Positions 16,537-24,752 of a stretch of 53,856 nucleotides of DNA are shown here, piece after piece. Origin of the DNA: Pseudothermotoga sp. (GTDB taxonomy: Bacteria; Thermotogota; Thermotogae; Thermotogales; DSM-5069). The notes under the pieces were generated by a model. That model was given only the letters and a program-made list of their open reading frames with translations. It was not told where the DNA came from and made no database searches. The stretch is taken from positions 21,839-75,694 of the forward strand of contig DOKY01000019.1 of assembly GCA_003510135.1 (NCBI GenBank), written 5' to 3'. The translations under genes were made by a program, and so were the position numbers. Positions within the stretch are counted from its first letter, which is position 1. Every line of letters begins with the position of its first letter.

Positions 16537-17301
16537 TTGAAGGATTTCAAATGGGCGATCGTGACAGGAGGTTCTTCCGGGATTGGCAGAGAGTTCGTGC
16601 TGGAGCTCTCCAGAAGGAAGTTGAACGTTATAGCCACAGGCAGGGATGAAAAAAGGCTCAAGCAGTTGGCAGACGAGGTGAAGGAGAAGTTCAAAACGCA
16701 GGTTCACACCTTCGTGGTGGATCTGTCCTCACCGCAAAAGGTGAAACGTTTCATCGAAGAAGTTTCGAGCTTCGAGATAGATCTTCTGGTGAACAATGCG
16801 GGTTTTGGTCTTTACGGCGAGTTCGTGAAGCTCGATTCCGAAGAGATCGAAAACATGATCGAGGTCAACGTTAAAGCGCTCACTGTGTTGAGCCATCATT
16901 TCGCGAAACAGATGGTTCAAAGACGCCGCGGAGGCATAATAAACGTCTCTTCCATCGCCGGATACATGCCTCTCGCTTACTTCAACGCCTACAGCGCGAC
17001 GAAGGCTTATGTGTACTATCTTTCCCTGGCGCTGTGGGCAGAGCTCAAAAAATATAACGTCCACGTGTTGTGCGTTGCTCCCGGGCCGACTCGAACAAGA
17101 TTTTTCGAACGCGCGTTCAAAGATCAAAGCTTTCGTACCTTCGGCAAGCTCATGGATCCGAAACAGGTCGCATTCGGCGCGATTGAAGCGTTTGAGAAGA
17201 GAAAACCCATTTACATACCCGCCTTCAAGAACAGGTTGATCAGTTTCGCTGCGAAGAAACTGCTTCCCGATAGATTGCTCGCCAGATTCACAGCAGGCTG
17301 A
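16537..17301 (+). CDS. Short-chain dehydrogenase/reductase (SDR)
   Basis: About 254 aa classical SDR. The cofactor motif TGGSSGIG is near the N-terminus, then NNAG, the catalytic Ser (INVSSIAGYMP) and Tyr-x3-Lys (YSATKAY). An Arg-rich stretch after the second strand (TGRDEKRL) suggests NADP preference. TTG at 16537 is chosen because GGGGAG lies 8 bases upstream; GTG at 16510, 16528 and 16531 are alternatives. Closest in feel to the DltE/short-chain reductases of unknown substrate. It stands alone, divergent from the DAO operon. Confidence 0.88.
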   Translation: MKDFKWAIVTGGSSGIGREFVLELSRRKLNVIATGRDEKRLKQLADEVKEKFKTQVHTFVVDLSSPQKVKRFIEEVSSFEIDLLVNNAGFGLYGEFVKLDSEEIENMIEVNVKALTVLSHHFAKQMVQRRRGGIINVSSIAGYMPLAYFNAYSATKAYVYYLSLALWAELKKYNVHVLCVAPGPTRTRFFERAFKDQSFRTFGKLMDPKQVAFGAIEAFEKRKPIYIPAFKNRLISFAAKKLLPDRLLARFTAG

Positions 17302-17377
17302 GACTTCGAGATATTCCCTTGTCCCGGGGTTTAACAGAGCGTTAATGGTTCAGCCACGGTGACTGTCAAGAGAATGG

Positions 17378-17393
17378 TTGTATAATTGTACAA
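17378..17393 (+). promoter_or_regulatory. -10 TATAAT inside the inverted repeat TTGTA...TACAA
   Basis: TTGTATAATTGTACAA contains the -10 (17381-17386) between TTGTA and TACAA arms, directly upstream of the ArsR gene. This is the geometry of an ArsR-family autoregulatory operator. Confidence 0.55.
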
Positions 17394-17412
17394 CAGTGAA
17401 AGGAGGTTAGCA

Positions 17413-17688
17413 ATGCATGTCGAAAAGTTGTTCAAAGCGCTTGCGTGCAGGTGGAGGATCGAGATCCTGAAACAGATCGCCAAGCAGGATGTGTGCATCT
17501 GCGAGCTTGAGGCTTTAAAGCACATAGACAAGACAACGCTATCGAGGCACATATCGCTTTTGGAAAACGTGGGAATTGTGGAGCTGAGAAGAGAGGGTCA
17601 GAGGAAGAGAATGGTTCTGAAGGATCCTCGCGTGATGGAACTCATCAAGCTGGCCGAGCAGATAGCCGAAAAAGTTGGGGAGGTGTAG
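17413..17688 (+). CDS. ArsR-family transcriptional regulator
   Basis: 91 aa from ATG at 17413 with AGGAGG seven bases upstream. A winged helix-turn-helix is evident (LACRWRIEILKQIAKQ, then the recognition helix around TTLSRHISLLENVGIVELRREGQRKRM). A Cys pair in DVCICELEAL sits where the metal-sensing ELCVCDL box of ArsR/SmtB proteins lies, so thiol, metal(loid) or redox sensing is plausible. Head of a three-gene operon with a ferredoxin and an HdrA-like protein. Confidence 0.88.
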   Translation: MHVEKLFKALACRWRIEILKQIAKQDVCICELEALKHIDKTTLSRHISLLENVGIVELRREGQRKRMVLKDPRVMELIKLAEQIAEKVGEV

Positions 17689-17691
17689 CGG

Positions 17692-17904
17692 ATGGCGAAG
17701 AACTGGTATCCGATCATCGATTACAGCAAGTGCAGTGGATGTTTGACCTGTGTCAACTTCTGTCCACACGGAGTCTATGCAGTTGAAGATGGCAAACCTG
17801 TCGTCGTGAACCCACTGGAATGCGTCGAATTCTGCAGAGGCTGTCAGAAGCTATGCGAGTATGGAGCGATAAGCTACTCGGCGGAGGTGAAGGCACATGG
17901 GTAA
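17692..17904 (+). CDS. 4Fe-4S ferredoxin
   Basis: 70 aa. The first cluster motif CSGCLTCVNFCP is standard Cys-x2-Cys-x2-Cys-x3-Cys-Pro. The second is atypical (CVEFCRGCQKLC, Cys-x3-Cys-x2-Cys-x3-Cys), so the second cluster may be variant. It starts 4 bases after the ArsR stop and overlaps the next gene by 8 bases. Probably an electron carrier for the HdrA-like partner. Confidence 0.88.
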   Translation: MAKNWYPIIDYSKCSGCLTCVNFCPHGVYAVEDGKPVVVNPLECVEFCRGCQKLCEYGAISYSAEVKAHG

Positions 17905-18253
17905 GAAAGGTCTGTTACTCTGCGTCTGTCAGGGAACGTGTCCATCGTTTCAACAGATGAACATATTCGAGGTACTAAACACCATAAGGAGAGAAAGACT
18001 TGTTGACTTTGTGGCGATACACCCGCAGCTGTGCGCCGAAGATGGAGATACGTATCTGTCCACGCTGCTCAGAGATGAACAGATAGAAAAACTCTACGTA
18101 GCAGGTTGCGATCCGAACATGCAGAAGAAGATGTTCCGCGAAGCCTTCGAACAGAGTGGTTTTGACAAGTCCAAACATTTCGGTGTAGATATAAGGAACA
18201 TGACCACAGAACAAGCGATTCAGGCGATCAAGGAGCTGATCCAGAAGGGCTGA
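17897..18253 (+). CDS. Stand-alone HdrA N-terminal-like redox protein
   Basis: 118 aa. The start (LLLCVCQGTCP) and the segment VAGCDPNMQKKMFREAFEQS followed by IRNMTTEQA resemble the N-terminal region of heterodisulfide-reductase subunit A (normally CxCG... and VVAxCSPRxHExxFR...NIRE), without its FAD or ferredoxin domains. Three Cys (CVC, TCP, plus QLC and GCD further on) could bind an iron-sulfur cluster. With the ferredoxin before it, the pair looks like a split HdrA module. Function unknown. Confidence 0.6.
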   Translation: MGKKGLLLCVCQGTCPSFQQMNIFEVLNTIRRERLVDFVAIHPQLCAEDGDTYLSTLLRDEQIEKLYVAGCDPNMQKKMFREAFEQSGFDKSKHFGVDIRNMTTEQAIQAIKELIQKG

Positions 18254-18280
18254 TCTGTAGGAACAACTAACTTGCAAATG

Positions 18281-18316
18281 ATACTACCAGCCGGTGAGGC
18301 TGGTAGTATTTTTTCT
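18281..18316 (+). terminator. Strong intrinsic terminator before the amidotransferase gene
   Basis: ATACTACCAGCC-GGTGA-GGCTGGTAGTAT then TTTTTC. A 12-bp perfect stem ends 15 bases before the next start codon and abuts that gene's ribosome site. Confidence 0.9.
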
Positions 18317-18330
18317 GAGGTGATCGAATC

Positions 18331-18978
18331 GTGTGCAGGATGGTGGGCTTCTGTTTTGAAGCAAACCAGCAAATCAACGGCTTTTTCGAACATCTACAAC
18401 GTATGGCGAAAGCGGGAAAGGCCGCCCCACACAACCATGGCTGGGGCATCTACGCTCTCTTCGATGACGTTGTGATCTACTATCGCTCGCCAAAGCCCGT
18501 TTACGAGGAAGAACTCATCCCGTTGAAGGCAAGGGTTGGGATCCTGCATGCCAGAAAGGCTTCGGAACATCTGCCGGTGAGCTTCATACAGCTTCATCCA
18601 TTCATAGATAACCGTGGCAAGGCCTTCTGTCACAACGGAACCATCTACGACATTCCTTTCGTCTCGATCGAGAGCGACACGTTCTCCTATTTCATGAAGA
18701 TCAAAGATTTTTCGTCACACGACGAACTCGCAGAAAGGATACGCAGGGTCGCACAGAGCTACAAACACACGGGTATGAACTTCTTGATGGTCAACAATGA
18801 TGATCTCATCGTCTACTGCGGTTACAGTCAAAACGAAGATTACTACACACTATGGTACGACGACAGCGCAGGATTCGTGGTGGCATCAGAGCCCATGAAC
18901 GACAGTTTCAAGCCGGTGGAAAACAGAACCATCCTCGTCGTGAGCAAGGGAAAGATTGAAAAGGTCCTGAAGGTCTGA
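18331..18978 (+). CDS. Class II glutamine amidotransferase (YafJ-like)
   Basis: 215 aa. GTG start followed directly by Cys2, the N-terminal nucleophile (MCRMVGF) after Met removal. NHGWGIYA, LHARKAS and CHNGTIYD are the glutaminase-site motifs of class II amidotransferases. No synthase domain is attached, so the acceptor reaction is unknown. GAGGTGATC lies 8 bases upstream, immediately after a terminator hairpin, leaving no room for a separate promoter. Confidence 0.85.
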   Translation: MCRMVGFCFEANQQINGFFEHLQRMAKAGKAAPHNHGWGIYALFDDVVIYYRSPKPVYEEELIPLKARVGILHARKASEHLPVSFIQLHPFIDNRGKAFCHNGTIYDIPFVSIESDTFSYFMKIKDFSSHDELAERIRRVAQSYKHTGMNFLMVNNDDLIVYCGYSQNEDYYTLWYDDSAGFVVASEPMNDSFKPVENRTILVVSKGKIEKVLKV

Positions 18979-19031
18979 GCCTGTGGGATGGTTCACAACA
19001 AACTTCTAATGGTTTTCTAATAAGACCATCT

Positions 19032-19037
19032 TAGAAT
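19032..19037 (+). promoter_or_regulatory. -10 element TAGAAT before the small secreted protein gene
   Basis: TAGAAT about 30 bases before the start, with only a weak -35 region. Tentative. Confidence 0.3.
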
Positions 19038-19066
19038 AGGATCATCTCATCCGAGGAGGGATGGAA

Positions 19067-19585
19067 ATGAAGTGGGCTATTTTGTTTTTGTCGATCCTGC
19101 TGAGCAGTTTTATCTTCGCTCAGGTCGGACAGCTCCAGCCAGTCAAGCCGAACATTCCCTTCATCCCCATGTTGACGACGATCAAGGAATCTCAGATCAT
19201 TGGTCCCTACGGTTCTGCCTGGAAGATCTACTGGGATGGTTGGGAAGGCACATTGGTGCTGCTAAAAGGTGGCAAGGGTTACATCGAGGTGAGTGGAACC
19301 AGGTATGACCTCGAGTACGTGATCCTCAAGAATCCTCAGGACAACATTGCAGGAATGACAGGTCCGGGTTATACGGGAAAGAACACCAACCTGGGTCATC
19401 GTATCGTCTTCATGGTCGACTTCGCCAGAACGCCGGCCAACAAGTCTGACGATCAACGCTTCGATGGTTACGTTTTCACCCAGACGATTGACAATAGCAG
19501 TAAAAGGGCCATGGCTGGGATCACCTGGTGGGACGGAATACCGTTTGGTTTCTACGCCACCTACTGGTCAAGCGTACCGGGCTAA
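19067..19585 (+). CDS. Small secreted protein of unknown function
   Basis: 172 aa from the second Met (19067), which is correctly spaced from GAGGAGGG; the first ATG at 19061 abuts that site. Signal peptide MKWAILFLSILLSSFIFAQ. The mature part is rich in Gly, Trp, Tyr and beta strands, with no family recognised. Followed by its own terminator, so it is a single-gene unit. Might be a periplasmic or surface protein; no function can be assigned. Confidence 0.75.
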   Translation: MKWAILFLSILLSSFIFAQVGQLQPVKPNIPFIPMLTTIKESQIIGPYGSAWKIYWDGWEGTLVLLKGGKGYIEVSGTRYDLEYVILKNPQDNIAGMTGPGYTGKNTNLGHRIVFMVDFARTPANKSDDQRFDGYVFTQTIDNSSKRAMAGITWWDGIPFGFYATYWSSVPG

Positions 19586-19610
19586 GCCTTCGAGAACCTC
19601 AAAGTTTGAA

Positions 19611-19636
19611 GGCGGGCAGATGCCCGCCGTTTTTTT
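19611..19636 (+). terminator. Intrinsic terminator after the small secreted protein gene
   Basis: GGCGGGCA-GA-TGCCCGCC followed by GTTTTTTT. Confidence 0.85.
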
Positions 19637-19660
19637 ATTACAAAGAATCAGCCACGACTC

Positions 19661-20545
19661 TCAGATTTTCTCACACCATTCGAGAGTTTCCTCGACACCT
19701 ATTGTTGCAAGGCAAATGCAGGTGTCTGCCGCCCCGTAGTAGACGAAGTATTTGCCCTGATACTCAACCATCGCGTCGCTGAAGACAACGTTTGGAACCA
19801 CTCCGAAGACTTCCCACTCTTCCTTCGGTTCCAGAATCGGTTCTTCACTCCTCTTCAAAACCTTCGTCGGATCGTTGAGATCGAGTAAAATGAATCCCAA
19901 CCTGTAGATGGGTCTGTCGGCTCTCTCAACGCCATGGTACAGGAGCAACCAACCATAAGGGGTCTTGATCGGCGGTGCACCGGCTCCTATCTTCAGATTG
20001 TCCCAGTAACCTTCTCTCGGCTTGGCAATGCTGACGAAATCAATCCAGTGGATCAGATCATCAGAGAACGCAAGCCAGATGTCCGGTTCGATTCTGTGCA
20101 ACATGACGTACCTGTTGTTTATCTTCTCCGGAAAGAGTGCGGCGTCCTTGTTGTTGATGTCGTGAATCACTACTCCGTGTCTTTCCCAGACGAAGAAGTT
20201 ATCGGTCGAAGCCAGCGATATGCGAGTCCCCTTCGGCGAGTAGGCGGTGTAGAGCATGTAGTATTTTTCATTGATCTTCGTGATTCTCGGGTCTTCAACA
20301 CCGTAAAGCTCGTAGGCACTCGCAGGCGTGAAAACAGGCCTTTCAAAACGGTTGAAGGTATAACCATCTTTACTCACCGCATACCCAATTCTCGAGACCA
20401 TGTCCTCTCCCTGAGCCCTGTAGAGCATGTGGAACAGCTTTCCGTCGTGTACCACAGCACAGTTGAAGACGCACTTGTTCTCCCAGCTGTGCCATGGAAC
20501 AGGTTCGAGAATGGGCCTTGGATACCTCTGAAGCTTCAATTCCAT
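19661..20545 (-). CDS. GH130 beta-mannoside phosphorylase
   Basis: 294 aa five-bladed beta-propeller enzyme. The GVEDPRIT motif (about residue 85) holds the catalytic Asp of GH130, and repeated strand segments such as YYMLYTAYSP and KYFVYYGAAD mark the blades. Family members phosphorolyse beta-1,4-mannosides or mannosylglucose to mannose 1-phosphate. It is intracellular (no signal) and is the last gene behind an ABC sugar importer and LacI regulator, so it probably degrades the imported mannoside. ATG with AAGGAGG. Confidence 0.88.
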   Translation of the reverse strand: MELKLQRYPRPILEPVPWHSWENKCVFNCAVVHDGKLFHMLYRAQGEDMVSRIGYAVSKDGYTFNRFERPVFTPASAYELYGVEDPRITKINEKYYMLYTAYSPKGTRISLASTDNFFVWERHGVVIHDINNKDAALFPEKINNRYVMLHRIEPDIWLAFSDDLIHWIDFVSIAKPREGYWDNLKIGAGAPPIKTPYGWLLLYHGVERADRPIYRLGFILLDLNDPTKVLKRSEEPILEPKEEWEVFGVVPNVVFSDAMVEYQGKYFVYYGAADTCICLATIGVEETLEWCEKI

Positions 20546-20558
20546 CTTTCCATCCTCC

Positions 20559-21383
20559 TTATCTGAGTGACAGCGATATTCCTTGCAGGAAGTATTTTCT
20601 CAGCAGCAAGAATATCAAAACCATTGGAATCGTTTGAAGCACAGCGCCCGCAAATATGGGGCCAACATAACCCGCATACTCGTGGTTGAACGTTGCGAGC
20701 AAAACTGCTAGCGGCATCTTGTTGTAATCCTTAATGACCATCAAAGGCCAGAGAAAATTGTCCCAGGCACCTATGAACGTGAACAGTCCCACTATCGACG
20801 CAGTTGATCTCGTGAGTGGAAGCATGAGCCTGAGAACGATCCAGAACCTGCTTGCCCCGTCCAGCTTCGCAGCGTCGATGTAATCATCAGGGATGGTTTT
20901 AAAAGATTGCGCAAACATGAAAGCGCCCCAAGAACTCATCAAACCTGGAAGGATCAAGGCGGAATAAGAGTTCATCAACCCGAGTGCTCTGATGAGCATG
21001 AACAACGGTATGAGAAACATGAAACCTGGAAAGAGCATCTGGTACAGAATGAAATTGAGAACCGTCCGGGCCAGCAAAAATCTGATTTTTGCCAGCACAA
21101 AACCGACGAAGGCGGACGTCATCACGACGGAGAACGTAACGGTGCTGGCCACGAAAATGCTGTTCAGCAGGGCTCTGGCAAAGGGTCTTCCGAGTCGACC
21201 GGACATGAAGAATATGAACTCGTAGTGCTCAAGAGTAAACCTGCTCGGTATGAAAGTCGTGAAGATCTCTTTTGCAGGTTTGAAAGAAGAAATGAAGAGC
21301 CAGAGGTACGGGTAAATCCATACGAAAGCCAGAAGAACCATGATCACATGAAAGATCAGATCAGCAATCCTGAACCTCTTCAT
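20559..21383 (-). CDS. Sugar ABC transporter permease, MalG type
   Basis: 274 aa with six predicted membrane helices. The EAA loop reads DAAKLDGASRFWIVLRLMLPL (within about 180-205), the contact site for the ATPase. The C-terminal ...YFLQGISLSLR is typical of MalG-like permeases. The start overlaps the upstream permease stop by ATGA. No ATPase gene lies in this operon, so a shared MsmK/UgpC-type ATPase encoded elsewhere is needed. Confidence 0.93.
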   Translation of the reverse strand: MKRFRIADLIFHVIMVLLAFVWIYPYLWLFISSFKPAKEIFTTFIPSRFTLEHYEFIFFMSGRLGRPFARALLNSIFVASTVTFSVVMTSAFVGFVLAKIRFLLARTVLNFILYQMLFPGFMFLIPLFMLIRALGLMNSYSALILPGLMSSWGAFMFAQSFKTIPDDYIDAAKLDGASRFWIVLRLMLPLTRSTASIVGLFTFIGAWDNFLWPLMVIKDYNKMPLAVLLATFNHEYAGYVGPIFAGAVLQTIPMVLIFLLLRKYFLQGISLSLR

Positions 21384-22255
21384 ACGAAAGCCACTTCCCT
21401 TTCAAAGATGCGCCTTATGATCATAACCAGCGAAAAGCTCATGGCCGCAGCCACGATGGCGACCACCGTGGCGTAGGACGGATTTATCCTTCTGAAAGCT
21501 GTGTCGTACATGTAGATCAGGAAAGTCGTCGTTCTCATCATGGGGCCACCGCCGGTGATCATGTAAGGTTCGGTGAAGATTCCAAAGGTCAACGTCGTCG
21601 CGAAAACTGTGACTGTTATCAACGATGGATTCAGCAGGGGAAGCGTTATGGTCCAAAAAATCTTCCAGTTGCTCGCTCCATCCATTCTGGCAGCTTCAAA
21701 CACGCTCGTTGGTATGGCCTGTAATCCTGCGTATATGATCATCCCGTAGTAACCTATAAACTTCCATGTGACGATCAAGCATATCGAAAAAATGGCAAGT
21801 TGTGGATGGTTGAACCACGGAATCGTGAAGCCGAAGAGAGAATAGACAAACCTGTTCACTGGCCCGTTAACCGCGAACAGATTTGCAAACATTATCGAAT
21901 AGGCGACCCCGGAAGAGACGTTCGCCACCAGGAAACTCATCACAACAAATGTCTTAAAATAGCGCATCTTTGAGAGAGCTATGGCAAACAACAAAGAAGA
22001 AAGCAAAAGCATTGGAATGAGGTATGCAAGAAAGTTCAGAGTATTCAGCGCCACCCTGATGAAATTGCTATCCTGAAAAATCCTGAGGAAATTCGCCAAC
22101 CCAACAAAACTTGGTTTGCCTACGAATCGCCAGCGTGAAAAGGCCAACATGACCATCCAGACAAAGGGATAACCCCAGAAAATGGCTGTATGGGTCAAAT
22201 AGGCAGCCAGTATTCCAAAGCCAAATCTCTTTTCCCTCGATTTCAAACTGGCCAT
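21380..22255 (-). CDS. Sugar ABC transporter permease, MalF type
   Basis: About 291 aa from ATG at 22255 (GTG at 22264 is possible). Six membrane helices, EAA loop EAARMDGASNWKIFWTITLP. It works with the MalG-type partner encoded next and the binding protein encoded just upstream. Confidence 0.92.
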   Translation of the reverse strand: MASLKSREKRFGFGILAAYLTHTAIFWGYPFVWMVMLAFSRWRFVGKPSFVGLANFLRIFQDSNFIRVALNTLNFLAYLIPMLLLSSLLFAIALSKMRYFKTFVVMSFLVANVSSGVAYSIMFANLFAVNGPVNRFVYSLFGFTIPWFNHPQLAIFSICLIVTWKFIGYYGMIIYAGLQAIPTSVFEAARMDGASNWKIFWTITLPLLNPSLITVTVFATTLTFGIFTEPYMITGGGPMMRTTTFLIYMYDTAFRRINPSYATVVAIVAAAMSFSLVMIIRRIFEREVAFV

Positions 22256-22277
22256 GGCCACCACCCACTGCTAAACC

Positions 22278-23528
22278 TCAGAACAGTATCTTGTTTACTT
22301 CTTTAACTGCGTTGTTCAGGATGTCCTTTGGCTCTCCTTTCAAATGCATCAACGGTTCTATCAAATGTGTCGTCATGGATAGCTGAACGTCTATCGTTTT
22401 GTCGATGAGAGCGGGTGGCACTGCGTACGGTACAGCCTCAGCGTAAGCTTTGAAAAATCGATCTTCCATGAACTTTGCGAACGCCGGATTCGTTACCAGA
22501 TCTTCTCTGGCAGGTGGCATCCTCGTTTTCTCTATCCACAGCACATCGTGTTCTACGTTAGAAAAGACCCAGGAGATGAACTCAAAGGCGGCCTTCTTGT
22601 CCTTACAATTTTCGTAAATCACCAATCCCTTGGTGTCGGCAAAAGTGTAGACTGGCAGATCGGCTGGATAATCATCCGGGACAGGAGGTGGAGCCAGCCA
22701 GACGTGTGGCATAACCTCTGGAAAAGTTTCCTTGGCCCAGTTGATCTCCCAGGGGCCCGTGATCTTGCCAAGTATGGTGCCAAAATAGAATGGATTTGTA
22801 CCCAGCTCAACAGCGGTGTGGTTTTCCTTGAACATCTTGTAGATGAACTCTGTGACTTTCAAGCCGTACTCGTTGTTGAAAACTGCTTTGCGCTTTTCCG
22901 CGTCTATATAGGCTTTTCCACCACTCGCTGCGTAATAGTAAGTTATGAAGTCGAACCACCTGTCCCACCAGTTCCTTCCTGCGATGACCTGCATCACGTA
23001 CCGCTCGTTGGGTTTGGTGAATTTGGAGCTCAGTTCGTAGATCTCGGAGTACGTCCTTGGAGGCCTGTCATAACCCAGTTGCTTAAGAAGATCTCCTCTC
23101 CACCAGAAGAGCATCGGGTTGGAATAGATCGGAAGTACGTAATAGTGTCCCTTGACTTTCCATCCTTCCACGATGTTTCTCATCTTTCTGGTCTCAACAA
23201 GTTTCCAAAAATCTTCTTTGAAGTTGTCGAGCGGATATATCGCCCCGATCTCCGCCAGCTGGGCCGCAAAACCGCTGAATATGTTTTCAGAAATGTCCGG
23301 AGCTGTTCCGGCTGCGATCGCGGTGAGAATAGCTTCTTCAGAACTGGCTGCCGCCGGTATGACCGAAACTTCGATCTGAATATCCGGTCTGAGTCTGTTC
23401 CATTCCGAGATAACTTCCTTCCAGAACTCTTCTTGAAGGGGATTGGGTGCTGTCCAGAACACCAGTTTTGTAGCAGCGAAGGTAACGACGACCACCAGCA
23501 TCAATGTGAAGATCCAGAACCTTCTCAC
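22278..23528 (-). CDS. Sugar ABC transporter solute-binding protein (family 1)
   Basis: 416 aa. Signal peptide (RRFWIFTLMLVVVVTFAATK), then a typical family 1 binding-protein fold starting LVFWTAPNPLQEEFWKEVISEWN, with the hinge signature around AIAAGTAPDISENIF. GTG start, GGAGGTGAATTGAG upstream. It follows lacI by 15 bases. Ligand probably a beta-mannoside or related oligosaccharide because of the GH130 partner (inference). Confidence 0.93.
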   Translation of the reverse strand: MRRFWIFTLMLVVVVTFAATKLVFWTAPNPLQEEFWKEVISEWNRLRPDIQIEVSVIPAAASSEEAILTAIAAGTAPDISENIFSGFAAQLAEIGAIYPLDNFKEDFWKLVETRKMRNIVEGWKVKGHYYVLPIYSNPMLFWWRGDLLKQLGYDRPPRTYSEIYELSSKFTKPNERYVMQVIAGRNWWDRWFDFITYYYAASGGKAYIDAEKRKAVFNNEYGLKVTEFIYKMFKENHTAVELGTNPFYFGTILGKITGPWEINWAKETFPEVMPHVWLAPPPVPDDYPADLPVYTFADTKGLVIYENCKDKKAAFEFISWVFSNVEHDVLWIEKTRMPPAREDLVTNPAFAKFMEDRFFKAYAEAVPYAVPPALIDKTIDVQLSMTTHLIEPLMHLKGEPKDILNNAVKEVNKILF

Positions 23529-23543
23529 CTCAATTCACCTCCC

Positions 23544-24506
23544 TCAGAGAGACGAGGATCTTTTAACGAAATCCGTGTACAAACACATTCTGTATGGGTG
23601 GTGACCATGACCGATCAACAGCTCGTACAACCTTTCCGCCGCGATTAAACCCATCTCATACTTTTGAACCCTTAAAGTTGACAGCGATTCTCTCTCGGCT
23701 TGTGGAATATCGTCAAATCCTATGACACTGACATCTTCGGGAATCCTGTATCCCCAACTTTTGAGCTCTTTGAGGGCCCTTATCGCGATAATGTCGTTCG
23801 AGCAGATGAGAACCTGAACTTTTTTGTCTCTGAAAATCTTCTTCAACACCGGAGTTATTTCTTCATGTAAATCGTCGTACTCGTAGCAGACCGGTAGTAA
23901 ACCGTTTCTCTGCATCGCCTCCGTGTATCCTCTGTATCTGTCCTTGAAACCGTAAAATCTCAATGGACCATGCAGGTGAACAATGTTCTCAAACCCTCGT
24001 TGAACGAAGTCTTGCACGACTTTGTAAACCCCATCGTAGCCGTCGCTCACAACGCAATCGATTCCCAGGCCATCTATGTAGTGGTCCACGAGAACTACTT
24101 TCCCGTACTTGCGGTAGAACATGACCTGCTCAGCGGTCGCATCGCTTCCTATCAGCAGGAAACCATCAAAACCTTTCGGATCGGAAGACTCCAAGATCAG
24201 CGGAGCAGTTGAAAACCGAAACGAACTTTCCACATCCTTAATCGCTTGCAGAACTATGGCGTAGAAGTTCCCAGTCTCGTTCTTCAAAAGCTTTTTAATT
24301 CTGTCACTTATCACCAAAGCCACCTTGAACAGTCTCCTGCTTGCCAGAGTTCTGGCAGACTTTTGTGGTTTATAACCAAGTTCTCTCACCGCTTTCCAGA
24401 CCTTGAGTTTTGTTTTCTCAGACACGTAACCTCTGTTGTTCAGGACTCGTGACACTGTGGCTATGGAAACTCCCGCAAGCCTTGCCACATCGTCGATGGA
24501 CGCCAT
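23544..24506 (-). CDS. LacI-family transcriptional repressor
   Basis: 320 aa. N-terminal LacI helix-turn-helix (IDDVARLAGVSIATVSRVLNN, with hinge KPQKSARTLAS) and a periplasmic-binding-like sensor domain (CVVSDGYDGV, ...PEDVSVIGFDDIPQAE). First gene of the ABC/GH130 operon and divergent from the two secreted-protein genes. A LacI-type operator at 24722-24735 lies at the start of the divergent transcript. Inducer unknown, probably the imported saccharide or its product. Confidence 0.94.
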   Translation of the reverse strand: MASIDDVARLAGVSIATVSRVLNNRGYVSEKTKLKVWKAVRELGYKPQKSARTLASRRLFKVALVISDRIKKLLKNETGNFYAIVLQAIKDVESSFRFSTAPLILESSDPKGFDGFLLIGSDATAEQVMFYRKYGKVVLVDHYIDGLGIDCVVSDGYDGVYKVVQDFVQRGFENIVHLHGPLRFYGFKDRYRGYTEAMQRNGLLPVCYEYDDLHEEITPVLKKIFRDKKVQVLICSNDIIAIRALKELKSWGYRIPEDVSVIGFDDIPQAERESLSTLRVQKYEMGLIAAERLYELLIGHGHHPYRMCLYTDFVKRSSSL

Positions 24507-24542
24507 TGCGGAACTCCCCCATATGTAAGCCTTTTCAGAAAG

Positions 24543-24570
24543 ATTATACCATCACAAGATTTTAGTTCAA
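24543..24570 (-). promoter_or_regulatory. Promoter of the lacI-ABC-GH130 operon
   Basis: Minus strand: -35 TTGAAC (24565-24570), 16-base spacer, -10 TATAAT (24543-24548). Confidence 0.65.
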
Positions 24571-24685
24571 ATTTAGAAACGTCAAGAACAAGAAAGAAAG
24601 ACGAAGATATTCCAAGAAAAAGAGAGAATATCCACTGTAATTGCCCATTTCAAACGCTCAGGGAAATTTTCGGCAGCGCAACGGG

Positions 24686-24735
24686 TTGGCAAAGGTCGAA
24701 ACAAGGTTTTATAATTTGTTGTGTAAACGCTTTCA
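24686..24735 (+). promoter_or_regulatory. Promoter plus LacI-type operator of the secreted-protein operon
   Basis: -35 TTGGCA (24686-24691), 18-base spacer, -10 TATAAT (24710-24715). The operator TGTAAACGCTTTCA (24722-24735, central CG, near-palindromic, cre/LacI type) covers the expected transcription start, a classic repression geometry. Confidence 0.75.
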
Positions 24736-24752
24736 TAACAGGGGGTGTTTTC

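Noticed and set aside
22548..23648. 366-codon plus-strand open frame
   Set aside because: Antisense to the sugar-binding protein and the end of lacI; low-complexity shadow composition.
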